Assembly (NCBI RefSeq): GCF_014069875.1
Contig: NZ_CP059676.1
Location: forward strand, 248,001 to 312,000
Direction: 5' to 3'
DNA: 64,000 nt
Source of the DNA: Flaviflexus equikiangi
GTDB taxonomy: Bacteria > Actinomycetota > Actinomycetes > Actinomycetales > Actinomycetaceae
Part shown: one piece after another, positions 45,520-54,092 of the stretch
Numbering within the stretch: the first letter of the stretch is position 1
Layout of the letters: each line of letters starts with the position of its first letter
Program-made: the position numbers and the translations under genes
The notes under the pieces: model-generated
Told to the model about the DNA's origin: nothing
Databases searched by the model: none
The model's input: only the letters and a program-made list of their open reading frames with translations

Positions 45520-46416
45520 ATGTCGACCACAATTGCCGTCCTCGGCCTCGGCGCGATGGGCCTGGAAATGGCGAGCTGGCTCGCCCAAACGTTCACTGTT
45601 ATCGGTTACGACATCTCGGATGATCGGATGGCGCTCGCGGGGAGCAGAGGCGTGACCTGCGTTCAGTCCTCCCGCGAGGCCGTGACCGACGCGGACATGG
45701 TTCTTGTCGCCGTCCGCAACCGAGCACAGCTCGATGAGCTCCTGTTCGGCACGGAAGGCATCGCCTCCCACATGAAGGCGGGCTCCGCGATCATCTTGAC
45801 CTCGACGATCGGCATCACCGCCGTCGAGGATGTGGCTGCGCAGCTGTCGGAGCTCACGATCGGCCTTGTCGATGCTCCCGTCTCGGGAGGTCCCGTGCGT
45901 GCGGGCAAGGGAGACCTGCTCGTGACGGTTGGCGCCTACGAGGCTGTCTACGAGCAGGCGAAGCCTGTTCTCGACGAGATGGCGTCGACTCTCGTGTGGG
46001 TGGGGAAGGCTCCCGGCAAGGGGCAGTGCATGAAGACCGTCAACCAGCTCCTGTGCGGCGTCCACATCGCTGCGGCCGCTGAGGCTCTTGCGCTTGCCGG
46101 CAAGCTCGGACTCGACCAGTCCGTCGCCCTTGACGCCCTCATGTCCGGCGCGGCCGCGTCCTTCATGCTCGGAGATCGTGGCCCGCGTGCGATCGAGACC
46201 TACCAGGGCGAGAACGCTGAGGTGAAGTCCCGCCTCGACATCTTCGTCAAGGACATGGGAATCGTGACCGATGCGGCGAAATCGGTGGGGATGGCCGTGC
46301 CGGTCGCCGCTGCCGCAGAACAGGAGTACCTGCTCGGCTACGCCAACGGCCAGGCCGCCATGGATGACTCCTCTGTCATCCGTGTCGTCGCCCCCGAACA
46401 GCCGGTGCAGCCATGA
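45520..46416 (+). CDS. Beta-hydroxyacid dehydrogenase, L-threonate dehydrogenase (LtnD)-like
   Basis: The 298-residue NAD(P)-dependent enzyme has the Rossmann start IAVLGLGAMGLEMASWLAQ. The substrate motif is GLVDAPVSGGPVRAGKGDLL (3-hydroxyisobutyrate dehydrogenase family DAPVSGG). The catalytic-lysine region is GKAPGKGQCMKTVNQLLCGV, where the usual GxGxxxKxxNN is present in form GKGQCMKTVNQ. Between a DUF1537 kinase and a GntP permease it most likely oxidises threonate or a related four-carbon acid to the 2-oxo acid, the kinase substrate after isomerisation. The stop overlaps the next start (ATGA). An AAAGGAGAG sequence precedes the ATG. Confidence 0.88.
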   Translation: MSTTIAVLGLGAMGLEMASWLAQTFTVIGYDISDDRMALAGSRGVTCVQSSREAVTDADMVLVAVRNRAQLDELLFGTEGIASHMKAGSAIILTSTIGITAVEDVAAQLSELTIGLVDAPVSGGPVRAGKGDLLVTVGAYEAVYEQAKPVLDEMASTLVWVGKAPGKGQCMKTVNQLLCGVHIAAAAEALALAGKLGLDQSVALDALMSGAAASFMLGDRGPRAIETYQGENAEVKSRLDIFVKDMGIVTDAAKSVGMAVPVAAAAEQEYLLGYANGQAAMDDSSVIRVVAPEQPVQP

Positions 46417-47780
46417 GTGCTGGTGCACTGCTCGGCATCGCCATCGGTGCCATTATCGTCCTCCTGCTGCTTGTCATCAGGATCAAGATGTCGGCCTTCG
46501 TCGCGATTCTCCTCGTGGCGTTCGGGACGGCTCTTGCCACGGGAATCCCTGCTGAAGAGATCGTCCCCACCCTCCAGACCGGCATGGGGAATACTCTCTC
46601 CTCTGTCATGATCGTCGTCGGCTTGGGCTCCATGCTCGGCAGGCTCATCGAAGCATCCGGAGGTGCGGATGCTCTCGCGACCCGCTTCACCGCCGTGCTG
46701 GGGGAGAAGCGGGTGATCGCGGCGGTCACTGCGGCGGCCTTCGTGCTCGGCATCCCCGTCTTCTTCGATGTCGCCTTCATCATCCTTGCCCCGATCGTCT
46801 TCGGCTTCGCCAGGATCGCACGGATCAACCCGCTGAAGATCGGCCTGCCTGTCGCGGGCGTCCTGCTCACGGTCCACGTAGCCCTCCCGCCACATCCCGG
46901 CCCCGTGGCCGCCGCCGGCATCACCAATGCCGATGTCGGCATGATGCTGATGGTGGGCCTCCCGCTGTGCGCCGTCACTGGCGTGATCGGCTACTTCGCG
47001 GCGAAGCGTGTCAACGTCGAAGCGATCTCCCTTCTCGAGTCGCCCGCCACGGCCGCTCCACGAGTCGAGACCGACACGTCTGCCTCGGCGACAACGACGC
47101 GCCGGGCAGCCATCGGGGCTGGCACTGTCCTCATCCTCATCCTCCTGCCGATTCTCCAGATCATGGCAGGGACGGTCGGAAACACGATACTCGAGGAAGG
47201 ATCGACCGGCCAGCGGTGGCTGGGGATGGCGGGAGCATCCGCGATCGCACTCCTCACGGGTGTCATCGTCGCCTACCTCGTGATCGGGCACAAGATGGGG
47301 TGGTCGCTCGAGAAGAGGGGCTCGATCCTCGACTCGGCTCTCCCCGATGTTGCCGTCATCGTGTTCGTGACAGGTGCGGGCGGCGTCTTCGCCAACGTTC
47401 TCGTCCAGTCGGGCATTGGGGCCGCCCTGTCACAGACGCTCGCCGATCTCGACATGCCGATCATTCTCGCGGGCTTCCTCATCTCCCTCGCCCTGCGCGC
47501 CTCCCAGGGATCGGCAACCGTTGCGATCCTGACAGCGGCGGGCCTCATGGCTGAACCAATCGCCCAGGCAGGCTACTCGAGCCTCGAGACCGTCCTCGTC
47601 ACTCTTGCCATCGCCTTCGGCGGACTCGGTCTGTCCCATATCAACGACTCGGGGTTCTGGATCGTCACAAAGTATCTCGGTCTCACCGTCAAGGACGGTC
47701 TGCGAACCTGGACAGTGCTCTCCACCGTCTTCGGCCTCACAGGCTTCCTGCTCACATGGGGTGTGTTCACCCTCGTCTGA
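46413..47780 (+). CDS. GntP-family organic acid/sugar-acid permease
   Basis: The 455-residue membrane protein with about 12-14 segments belongs to the gluconate:H+ symporter family. Evidence: N-terminal SAGALLGIAIGAIIVLLLLV, the stretch NTLSSVMIVVGLGSMLGRLI, GIPVFFDVAFIILAPIVFG, HVALPPHPGPVAAAGI (conserved PPHPGP), and SHINDSGFWIVTKYLGLTV near the C-terminus. Translation is coupled to the dehydrogenase gene by an ATGA overlap. Substrate is probably the same four-carbon sugar acid handled by the two upstream enzymes. A strong hairpin follows 24 bases after the stop. Confidence 0.92.
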   Translation: MSAGALLGIAIGAIIVLLLLVIRIKMSAFVAILLVAFGTALATGIPAEEIVPTLQTGMGNTLSSVMIVVGLGSMLGRLIEASGGADALATRFTAVLGEKRVIAAVTAAAFVLGIPVFFDVAFIILAPIVFGFARIARINPLKIGLPVAGVLLTVHVALPPHPGPVAAAGITNADVGMMLMVGLPLCAVTGVIGYFAAKRVNVEAISLLESPATAAPRVETDTSASATTTRRAAIGAGTVLILILLPILQIMAGTVGNTILEEGSTGQRWLGMAGASAIALLTGVIVAYLVIGHKMGWSLEKRGSILDSALPDVAVIVFVTGAGGVFANVLVQSGIGAALSQTLADLDMPIILAGFLISLALRASQGSATVAILTAAGLMAEPIAQAGYSSLETVLVTLAIAFGGLGLSHINDSGFWIVTKYLGLTVKDGLRTWTVLSTVFGLTGFLLTWGVFTLV

Positions 47781-47803
47781 GCCCGGCACCAGAGAAGCCC
47801 ACA

Positions 47804-47834
47804 CCGATATCCCCGCCAGCGGCGGGGATATCGG
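47804..47834 (+). terminator. Terminator of the kinase-dehydrogenase-permease operon
   Basis: A perfect 14-bp stem (CCGATATCCCCGCC / GGCGGGGATATCGG) with a 3-base loop lies between gntP-type gene and topoisomerase gene. No T-run follows. Confidence 0.7.
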
Positions 47835-47895
47835 CATGCCGGGCGAGAACCTGGCAGCCGCTGTAGATTTGTGTCCCACAGGGAAGGGGCTGGTC

Positions 47896-48876
47896 ATGGC
47901 GTTGGAGCGTGTTGAACCGGGACGGGGCGGTATCACCCGGAAGAGAGCAGGCCGAGGTTTCAGCTATGTCTCCGCAAACGGCCGGAAGATCACGTCGCGG
48001 GCGATCCTCTCCCGGATCGATAGCCTTGTCATCCCGCCCGCCTGGAATGATGTGTGGATCGCGTCGAAACCCAATGCCCACATTCAGGCCACCGGGGTGG
48101 ATGAGGCTGGCCGGCGCCAGTATCTTTATCATCCGATGTGGCGGGAGATGAGGGACACGGAGAAGTTCACCCGGTCACTGGCCTTCGCCCAGACCCTCCC
48201 CACCATCCGCCGCACGATCACGAGGGATCTCAAGCGCGGCGATGGGCGAACGAGGGCCCTTGCCGCCGCCCTCAGGCTGATCGACCGTGCGGGCCTGCGG
48301 GTGGGCGGGCAGGAGTATGCGGAGGAGAACGGCTCCTTCGGGGCCTCCACGCTCCAACGCCGCCACGTCACGATCGAGGGCGACATTGTTCGGCTGCGGT
48401 TCAAGGGGAAGTCCGCAAACGACTGGGATGTTGTCCTCGACGACGAGCTTCTCCTCGAATTCTTCACAGACATTCCGAAGAGCCCTCGCAGCGCGCCCGC
48501 GATCTGCTATTCGATCAGAACAGGGCGGCGCAAGGAATGGCACGGGGTCTCTGCCTCCGATATCAACGCCTACCTGGGAGAAATCACGGGGCATGGTTTC
48601 ACGGCGAAAGACTTCCGCACCTGGCAGGGAACCGTCGTGGCGGCACGTGCCCTCTGGACTGCCTCGAAGAGCGGATTGACCTCTCCGGAAGCGGAACGCG
48701 CAGCCATCAAGGAAGCGGCCGCTGCGCTGCACAATACCCCCGCGATCGCACGCGACTCCTACATCAACCCTCGAATATTCGAACTGTTCCAGATGGGGGA
48801 GGTTGCGAACTTCACGCGTCAGTCCGACAGGGCTGTCATCGCTCTGCTGGCCAACAATCCTGCAACGGCAGGCTAG
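47896..48876 (+). CDS. DNA topoisomerase IB (poxvirus type)
   Basis: The 326-residue enzyme relaxes supercoiled DNA by transient 3'-phosphotyrosine linkage. The bacterial TopIB layout is visible: the N-terminal ITRKRAGRGFSYVSANGRKI, IPPAWNDVWIASKPNAHIQA, then GRRQYLYHPMWREMRD. The catalytic domain has RAGLRVGGQEYAEENGSFGA (first Arg), VRLRFKGKSANDW (Lys), KDFRTWQGTVVAARAL (second Arg) and RDSYINPRIFELF, where Tyr is the nucleophile. The ATG at 47896 gives the family's usual length. Its stop codon overlaps the convergent nitrobindin-like gene stop. Confidence 0.92.
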   Translation: MALERVEPGRGGITRKRAGRGFSYVSANGRKITSRAILSRIDSLVIPPAWNDVWIASKPNAHIQATGVDEAGRRQYLYHPMWREMRDTEKFTRSLAFAQTLPTIRRTITRDLKRGDGRTRALAAALRLIDRAGLRVGGQEYAEENGSFGASTLQRRHVTIEGDIVRLRFKGKSANDWDVVLDDELLLEFFTDIPKSPRSAPAICYSIRTGRRKEWHGVSASDINAYLGEITGHGFTAKDFRTWQGTVVAARALWTASKSGLTSPEAERAAIKEAAAALHNTPAIARDSYINPRIFELFQMGEVANFTRQSDRAVIALLANNPATAG

Positions 48877-49349
48877 TCCGAGACGCGAATCAGGTGAGAC
48901 GAGAGATGGTTCGTCATCGATTGCCCCACCGCCGCCATCGCAAAGCTCGTCGTGAGGCGATCCCCCGAGAGGCGGTACTCCCGCTCGGTCGCCTCAACGA
49001 TCTTCGCGGTTGCCGTGTTCATGACCTTGCCGCGTACCGCGAGAATGAGCTCCCCGCCCTCCATGACCATCGTGCCCTCGGCGAGCTCGGTCTGGCCCGT
49101 GGGCTGGGCAAGGGTGAACTCGATGATCCTGGGGGCTGGCAGCCGCAGGTAGCCCGTCTCCATGTGCATGGCCTGCCCTGAGAGGGACCATGTGCGCTGC
49201 TCGTACGCGAGGAACGGCTTACCCACGTTCGTGAACGTGAGCTCCTCCGTATATTCGAAGGAGGTGATCGTCGGGTACCGCCCGAAGGCCGCACCCCGCC
49301 ACGTGCCGATCAGGGGGCGCAGCGGTTCCAGTTGTGCATGCAGGTCCAT
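48873..49349 (-). CDS. Nitrobindin-like FABP-family beta-barrel protein
   Basis: The 158-residue product has the nitrobindin/THAP4-type pattern near the start: LRPLIGTWRGAAFGRYPTIT then FEYTEELTFTNVGKPFLAYE. The normal GxWxGxGxG glycine series is altered to GTWRGAAFG. It continues MHMETGYLRLPAPRIIEFTL and ends with NHLSSHLIRVSD, where the family's haem-contacting histidine lies close to the C-terminus. Members bind ferric haem and isomerise peroxynitrite; whether this one still binds haem is uncertain because of the changed motif. Convergent with topoisomerase IB. Confidence 0.8.
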   Translation of the reverse strand: MDLHAQLEPLRPLIGTWRGAAFGRYPTITSFEYTEELTFTNVGKPFLAYEQRTWSLSGQAMHMETGYLRLPAPRIIEFTLAQPTGQTELAEGTMVMEGGELILAVRGKVMNTATAKIVEATEREYRLSGDRLTTSFAMAAVGQSMTNHLSSHLIRVSD

Positions 49350-49483
49350 AGCTCCACTCTAATGGGCGGGGAGGGCGCTTCGCTCACCTGTCCTCCCGCC
49401 TGCCCGATGGCTCTTGAGGAATCTTGATCGCCCCGGCACTGCGGGGAGAGCGCACCCGACGGGGCGGCGGGGGGCTGGATACG

Positions 49484-49514
49484 CTGGTGGCCCCGCTGAC
49501 TGCGGGGCCACCAG
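49484..49514. terminator. Strong bidirectional hairpin
   Basis: A perfect 13-bp stem (CTGGTGGCCCCGC / GCGGGGCCACCAG) with loop TGACT lies in the 275-base gap between the nitrobindin-like and SDR genes, 111 bases past the SDR stop. Apart from this hairpin the gap holds nothing recognised. Confidence 0.65.
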
Positions 49515-49624
49515 GCCCTATCGCTTCGTGACTGGGCTCGTGTCCGGGTGGATCACTGGCAGGGACTCATCGCCGGATCATTGTCGTGTTGACTGTGCCT
49601 TCTCCTCGCGAACCCGAGGTTCGC

Positions 49625-51301
49625 TCATGATTCCTCCGAGTTCTGAGGTCCGAACGTCGAGATGTCGTGCCGGAAGGCTCTCCTCCGAGCGTACTCGTGA
49701 ACCTCGTCCAATGTTGCGATTTGTTGCCATGCTTCTTCCTGGAGGGTGGCGAAGATGGTCGGGTCGAGGCCCATCGTCTCCGCGTTGTCATGGAGGGCCT
49801 GCCAGCCGCCGAGCTTCCCCATGACTGCGCTTCGCATGAGTTCCGCCTCGAGGACGAGCGTCATGGGTGAGCGGGAGATGATCCGGTTGTTGAGCTTGAC
49901 CCGCCCGGCGTGTTCGCCGAGCCAGGCCAGGGCCTGCCGGTAGGGCTTCCGTTTGAGCCCCAGATCGTCGATGATCTGTACGAGCAGTGCCCGTTCCCGG
50001 CGGATCTTGTCGGCAACCTCGGAGATCTGGGAGAAGACTGGGGTGTCCGCGAACGCTTCCTCCATGCGTTCGATCCGCTCGAGGCCGGCGGTCGCTCCCG
50101 TCAGGTGATCAGAGAGATAGAGCTCGATGAGCTTCCGATCAGCATTCTGGTCTGTGTGGCGGCCGAACTCTCCATCAGCCCCATCCTCTGTGCTGGACTG
50201 CCCAGCATTCGACTCTCCGCCGTGGCTGATCGGAGTGGAGGTGCCGGGAATCGTCGCATGGTCGCGATCGCGTGCCCGGAGGGGGATGGAGTGCCCGCCC
50301 GTGCCCTTGACCATCCCGTCGATGAGTTCGCGCAGAGCATCGGCCGCGGAGTGTCGGGGCTGCCAGCCCAGCTCCGTCTTGGCACGGCTGTTGTCCATCA
50401 CCGGCACCGAGACGCCCATGTCCAGCCATCCCTCGTCCATCGCCACCATTCCCGTCTTGTGGCTGGCCGCGAGTGCGGTGCGAACGAGTGCCGTGGGAAG
50501 CCGCACGATGCGGGAGCGACCGAGAATGGTGGCAACGCTGTCGGCGGTGAGAGTGTCATCGGCGCAGATATTGAACGCTCCCGGGGCCCTCGTGACGACT
50601 GCGGCTGCGAAGGCGGTGCCGAGATCGTCTGCGTGGACCGCTTGGATCGTGTCGAGATCTTCTGGGAGCGGCAGGACTGGGGGAGTGCCCTTGCTGAGGA
50701 GATGGACGGGAACCTTGTCGCCGAAGAAGTACCTCTGGATTTCCGAGGATGCGAGAGCCTGGAAGATCAGGGCGGGTCTTATCCGTGTGACTGTGATCTG
50801 GGGGTAGGCGAGAGAGAAGTCGTCGAGGAACCGCTCCTGGGCGGCCTTGTCCACGCTGTAGTGGGAAGTGGGTATGCCCCCTGTCGGCCACGACTCATCG
50901 CGCGGCTCCCCGCCCGAATCGGGGGAGTACGAGGCGATCGAGGTGGCGACGATGAGATGGCCGACCCCGGCCTCGGCGGCCGACTGGGCAACGTGAGCGG
51001 TGCCCAGGACGTTGACTCTGCGCAGCAGGTCTCGCTGCGAGTTCGGCTGAATCAGCCAGGCAAGGTGGATGACAGTGTCGGCCCCGTCGAAAGCCGCCCG
51101 CAGGTCGGCTCTCGCCTCGTCCTCATCCACAGCCCCGCCGATATCGATCGAGGCCCAATCGCACGCGTTGTATGGAGCCTTCTCGACGTCAGGGGCCCGC
51201 CGTGCGATGGCGAGAATGGAATCGACCTCGCGGGTTTTGTGCAGGGCTGAGAGGACGGCCGTCCCTGCGTTCCCTGTCGCTCCGACAACTGCGACGTGCA
51301 T
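49625..51301 (-). CDS. NAD-dependent epimerase/dehydratase fused to C-terminal ferritin-like helical domain
   Basis: The 558-residue product starts MHVAVVGATGNAGTAVLSAL, the extended-SDR nucleotide-binding motif (GATGNAG). It continues with ADTVIHLAWLIQPNSQRDLL, RRVNVLGTAHVAQSA, and YSVDKAAQERFL (YxxxK catalytic pair). The SDR part ends near residue 335. After a low-complexity linker, residues about 375-540 form a long helical domain (LIELYLSDHLTGATAGLERI, LVQIIDDLGLKRKPYRQALA, VKLNNRIISRSPMTLVLEAE, LGGWQALHDNAET). This resembles a separate actinobacterial ferritin-like protein. The fusion is unusual. It lies 108 bases downstream of the glycosyltransferase gene on the same strand. Confidence 0.82.
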   Translation of the reverse strand: MHVAVVGATGNAGTAVLSALHKTREVDSILAIARRAPDVEKAPYNACDWASIDIGGAVDEDEARADLRAAFDGADTVIHLAWLIQPNSQRDLLRRVNVLGTAHVAQSAAEAGVGHLIVATSIASYSPDSGGEPRDESWPTGGIPTSHYSVDKAAQERFLDDFSLAYPQITVTRIRPALIFQALASSEIQRYFFGDKVPVHLLSKGTPPVLPLPEDLDTIQAVHADDLGTAFAAAVVTRAPGAFNICADDTLTADSVATILGRSRIVRLPTALVRTALAASHKTGMVAMDEGWLDMGVSVPVMDNSRAKTELGWQPRHSAADALRELIDGMVKGTGGHSIPLRARDRDHATIPGTSTPISHGGESNAGQSSTEDGADGEFGRHTDQNADRKLIELYLSDHLTGATAGLERIERMEEAFADTPVFSQISEVADKIRRERALLVQIIDDLGLKRKPYRQALAWLGEHAGRVKLNNRIISRSPMTLVLEAELMRSAVMGKLGGWQALHDNAETMGLDPTIFATLQEEAWQQIATLDEVHEYARRRAFRHDISTFGPQNSEES

Positions 51302-51409
51302 ATGCTCTCCTTCGGTTGATGGAAAAGTAACCCTAGTCACATCTTGGTGGGGAAGCGAGAGGTCGGGCACGTCGTGTGAGCGCACACGCTGCGACCGTGG
51401 GCAGGATGC

Positions 51410-52828
51410 TTAGACACGCGTGCTTCGCACCCGATCGTCCTCTCCCGTCTCCCTCATCTGCATCTGGCGCTGGCGCGCCTGCTCGACGCGGGCGGCCAGC
51501 TTCACCCGCACAGCCTCGTCGCTCAGGGCGCGGTCGCGCCGGCGCACGCGCTCCGTTCGGTCATACTCCCGGCGGTCGTCGATCTCTTGCGGTGCGCTCG
51601 GTGGCATGGAGACACGATCGAGGAGCCGGCGGTATGCGTCCTCTGTTGCTCCGGCCACGGTGCCCCACGAGTATCGAGTGCGGACGCGCTCGACTCCATT
51701 GGCTCCCAGCCCGCTGGCGAGCTCAGGGTCGTCGAGGAGGAGTGCGGCCGCCTTCGCAATCGCATTCGGGGCATGAGGGGGAACGAGAAGCCCCGTCACG
51801 CCATCGACCACACTGTCGGCAACTCCTCCCACTTTGGATGCGACGACGGGCACCCCGCATGCCATCGCCTCAAGGGGGACGATCCCGAACGGCTCATACC
51901 AGGGCGTGTAGGTGACGAGCGCCGCCGAGCGGATGATGGCGGGCATGGCGGAACGGGGGACCTGCCCGCGGAGGATCACCCGTTCTCTCAAGCCGAGCTC
52001 GTCTGCGACCTCTTTCAACCGCAGTGCCTCGGGATCGTCCCCTATCGAACCGGCGGACGATCCGCCCACGATGTGCAGGTCGACATCGTCATAGCCTTGG
52101 CGGGTGAGATGTGCGAGAGCGCTGATCGTGAGGTCGATGCCCTTCCTGGCCACGAGCCTGCCGACGGTGACGATGCGGCGGCGTCCCTGCGTGTCCTCCG
52201 GCGTGCAGTCCGGCCGGAAGAGTCGCAGATCCACCCCGCTGGGGATGACGACTGTCTTCGCGGCATCCACTCCCATCGCCTCGATCTCGCGCACCTCGTC
52301 GTTGCAGGTGGCCACGAGAAGGGCCGCGTCGAGAGCGACGGACGGTTCGAGCCGTGCCCGCTCCGGCGGGCTCGTGTCGAGTGCTCCCTGATGGCGGCGC
52401 TTCACGGTTCCAAGAGCGTGGAACGTGTGAACGAGCGGGACTCGCCCCAGTCCGCTGCCGTCCAATGCTTCACGGGCTGCAATGCCCGACGTCCAGAAAT
52501 GGGAGTGCACGATATCGGGGAGCGCCTCGGGATGCTGCCCCCAATAGGCGGCGATGCCGCGGCCAAGGGCAGGCATGAAGGGAAGGAGAGCATCGCGCGG
52601 CACGTAGGCGCGGGGGCCGGCCTCGATGTTGACGATCGTGACGCCGTCACGCAGGAACACGACGGGCGGCAGGGCGTCGTCATCGCATCGGGTGAAGACC
52701 GTGACGCTGTGTCCGCGGTCGGCAAGGGCTGTCGCGAGCGCTGCAACGTGAACGTTCTGTGCGCCGGCATCGACGCCTCCGAGAGCGGCAAGCGGGCTCC
52801 CGTGCTCAGAAACCAGTGAAATCTTCAT
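51410..52828 (-). CDS. GT4-type glycosyltransferase
   Basis: The 472-residue protein starts MKISLVSEHGSPLAALGGVD, AGAQNVHVAALATALADRGH, the N-terminal GT-B domain of retaining GT4 enzymes. The C-terminal GT-B domain has VVIPSGVDLRLFRPD, IVTVGRLVARKGIDLTISAL and the nucleotide-sugar signature TPWYEPFGIVPLEAMACGVP. The start at 52828 has GGAAAG about eight bases upstream; a longer frame adds 39 residues without motif. The last about 65 residues are a charged, arginine-rich helical extension beyond the usual fold. Substrate not deducible. The SDR-fusion gene follows on the same strand and may be co-transcribed. Confidence 0.88.
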   Translation of the reverse strand: MKISLVSEHGSPLAALGGVDAGAQNVHVAALATALADRGHSVTVFTRCDDDALPPVVFLRDGVTIVNIEAGPRAYVPRDALLPFMPALGRGIAAYWGQHPEALPDIVHSHFWTSGIAAREALDGSGLGRVPLVHTFHALGTVKRRHQGALDTSPPERARLEPSVALDAALLVATCNDEVREIEAMGVDAAKTVVIPSGVDLRLFRPDCTPEDTQGRRRIVTVGRLVARKGIDLTISALAHLTRQGYDDVDLHIVGGSSAGSIGDDPEALRLKEVADELGLRERVILRGQVPRSAMPAIIRSAALVTYTPWYEPFGIVPLEAMACGVPVVASKVGGVADSVVDGVTGLLVPPHAPNAIAKAAALLLDDPELASGLGANGVERVRTRYSWGTVAGATEDAYRRLLDRVSMPPSAPQEIDDRREYDRTERVRRRDRALSDEAVRVKLAARVEQARQRQMQMRETGEDDRVRSTRV

Positions 52829-53108
52829 GGACGGGCTTTCCGAAACCCGATGCCCTTGTGGGGCTGAGGTCTCTGTGTTCGGGGCGCTGTGAGCGTCGTC
52901 GCTCCCCACCATCTGACTATCATTTCCCCGGAAAATCAAGTGCATTTTTAGTGAAAGCAGTGGTCAGAGCCTTGTTTGGGGTTGTCGGATCCGATGTAAC
53001 TCCCGGTATCGTCCCATTCCCGAGAACCCAGAAGGTGTCCAGGATTCTCCCAGATTCGTAAAGTCGATGCTCGTCACTACGATGGTCATGACAGGAAGGG
53101 GAGACGTG

Positions 53109-53849
53109 GTGGATACTGCCATGACGGTCGAGGACTTTTCGCGAAACATCGATGCCGTTCGCACCCGCATCGACAACGCCGCTCTCAGAGCGGGCCGCGA
53201 CCCGGCGGAGATCCGCCTCCTGCCCGTCTCGAAGACCGTCCCCGAGGACCGGCTGCGCCTCGCGATCGCCGCGGGCTGCCACGAGCTCGGGGAGAACAAG
53301 GTTCAAGAGGCGCGGCGCAAGCACGCAGCCCTCATCGATGAAGACGTTCGCTGGGCCATCATCGGCCACCTCCAGACCAACAAGGCGAAAGACGTCGCAG
53401 CTTTCGCAAGCGAGTTCCATGCGCTCGACTCCCTCCGCGTCGCGGAGGCGCTCGATCGTCGACTGCAGGCACTCGGCCGGAGCCTCGACGTGTACGTCCA
53501 AGTCAACACGTCCGGGGAGGAATCGAAGTACGGCCTCGAGCCCGACGAGCTCATGGGAGTCCTGTCCGAGCTGAAGAACTGCACCGCGCTCAACGTCCGT
53601 GGGCTCATGACTCTCGCGATCTTCACCGACAATCGCCGAGAGGTCCGTGCCTGCTTCTCGCGTCTGCGGACCCTCCGGGATCGAGCGAGAGAGACCGACC
53701 CCGATCTTCTGGGCGCTGAGCTGTCGATGGGAATGTCGGGAGACTTCGAGATCGCGATCGATGAGGGCGCGACCGTCGTGCGGGTCGGCCAGTCGATCTT
53801 CGGACGCCGCCCCACGGCAGACAGCGAGTACTGGCCCACATCCCCCTGA
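53109..53849 (+). CDS. yggS: YggS/PLPBP-family pyridoxal-phosphate homeostasis protein
   Basis: The 246-residue (by the GTG start) single-domain PLP protein is thought to control vitamin B6 and amino-acid pools. Motifs: RLLPVSKTVPEDRLRLAIAA (PLP lysine in VSK), ELGENKVQEARRKHA, WAIIGHLQTNKAKDVA (HxxGxLQxNK form IGHLQTNK), LDVYVQVNTSGEESKYGLEP, LSMGMSGDFEIAIDEGATVV and VRVGQSIFGRR. AGGAAGGGGAG just upstream favours GTG at 53106/53109; an ATG at 53121 is the alternative. Adjacent genes are unrelated. Confidence 0.9.
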   Translation: MDTAMTVEDFSRNIDAVRTRIDNAALRAGRDPAEIRLLPVSKTVPEDRLRLAIAAGCHELGENKVQEARRKHAALIDEDVRWAIIGHLQTNKAKDVAAFASEFHALDSLRVAEALDRRLQALGRSLDVYVQVNTSGEESKYGLEPDELMGVLSELKNCTALNVRGLMTLAIFTDNRREVRACFSRLRTLRDRARETDPDLLGAELSMGMSGDFEIAIDEGATVVRVGQSIFGRRPTADSEYWPTSP

Positions 53850-54092
53850 GGGCGTACCAGGCCCAGCCCCACCGATCTGACAGCTTCTCTCGGTCAGGCC
53901 CAGACACGACCTGGATATTGCCGTCCTTCGTCCACTCCAAGCGAATGTGCCAGGGTGAATCCTTGGGGAGGGACGAATGTGCGTGTCGTCGCCCCCGCCC
54001 GGGCCGTGCCTGTAACGTGAGCGGTGACACGTGAGTAACGTGGGCTGAACGATGCGAGAGCCACCGCATCGCCTGACAACAATGAGGTAGTC

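Noticed and set aside
49910-51250. 446-residue plus-strand open frame
   Set aside because: It is antisense to the SDR-ferritin gene, has no family motif, and is the usual by-product of high third-position GC.
51587-52819. 410-residue plus-strand open frame
   Set aside because: Antisense to the glycosyltransferase gene, which has clear GT4 motifs; no independent support.
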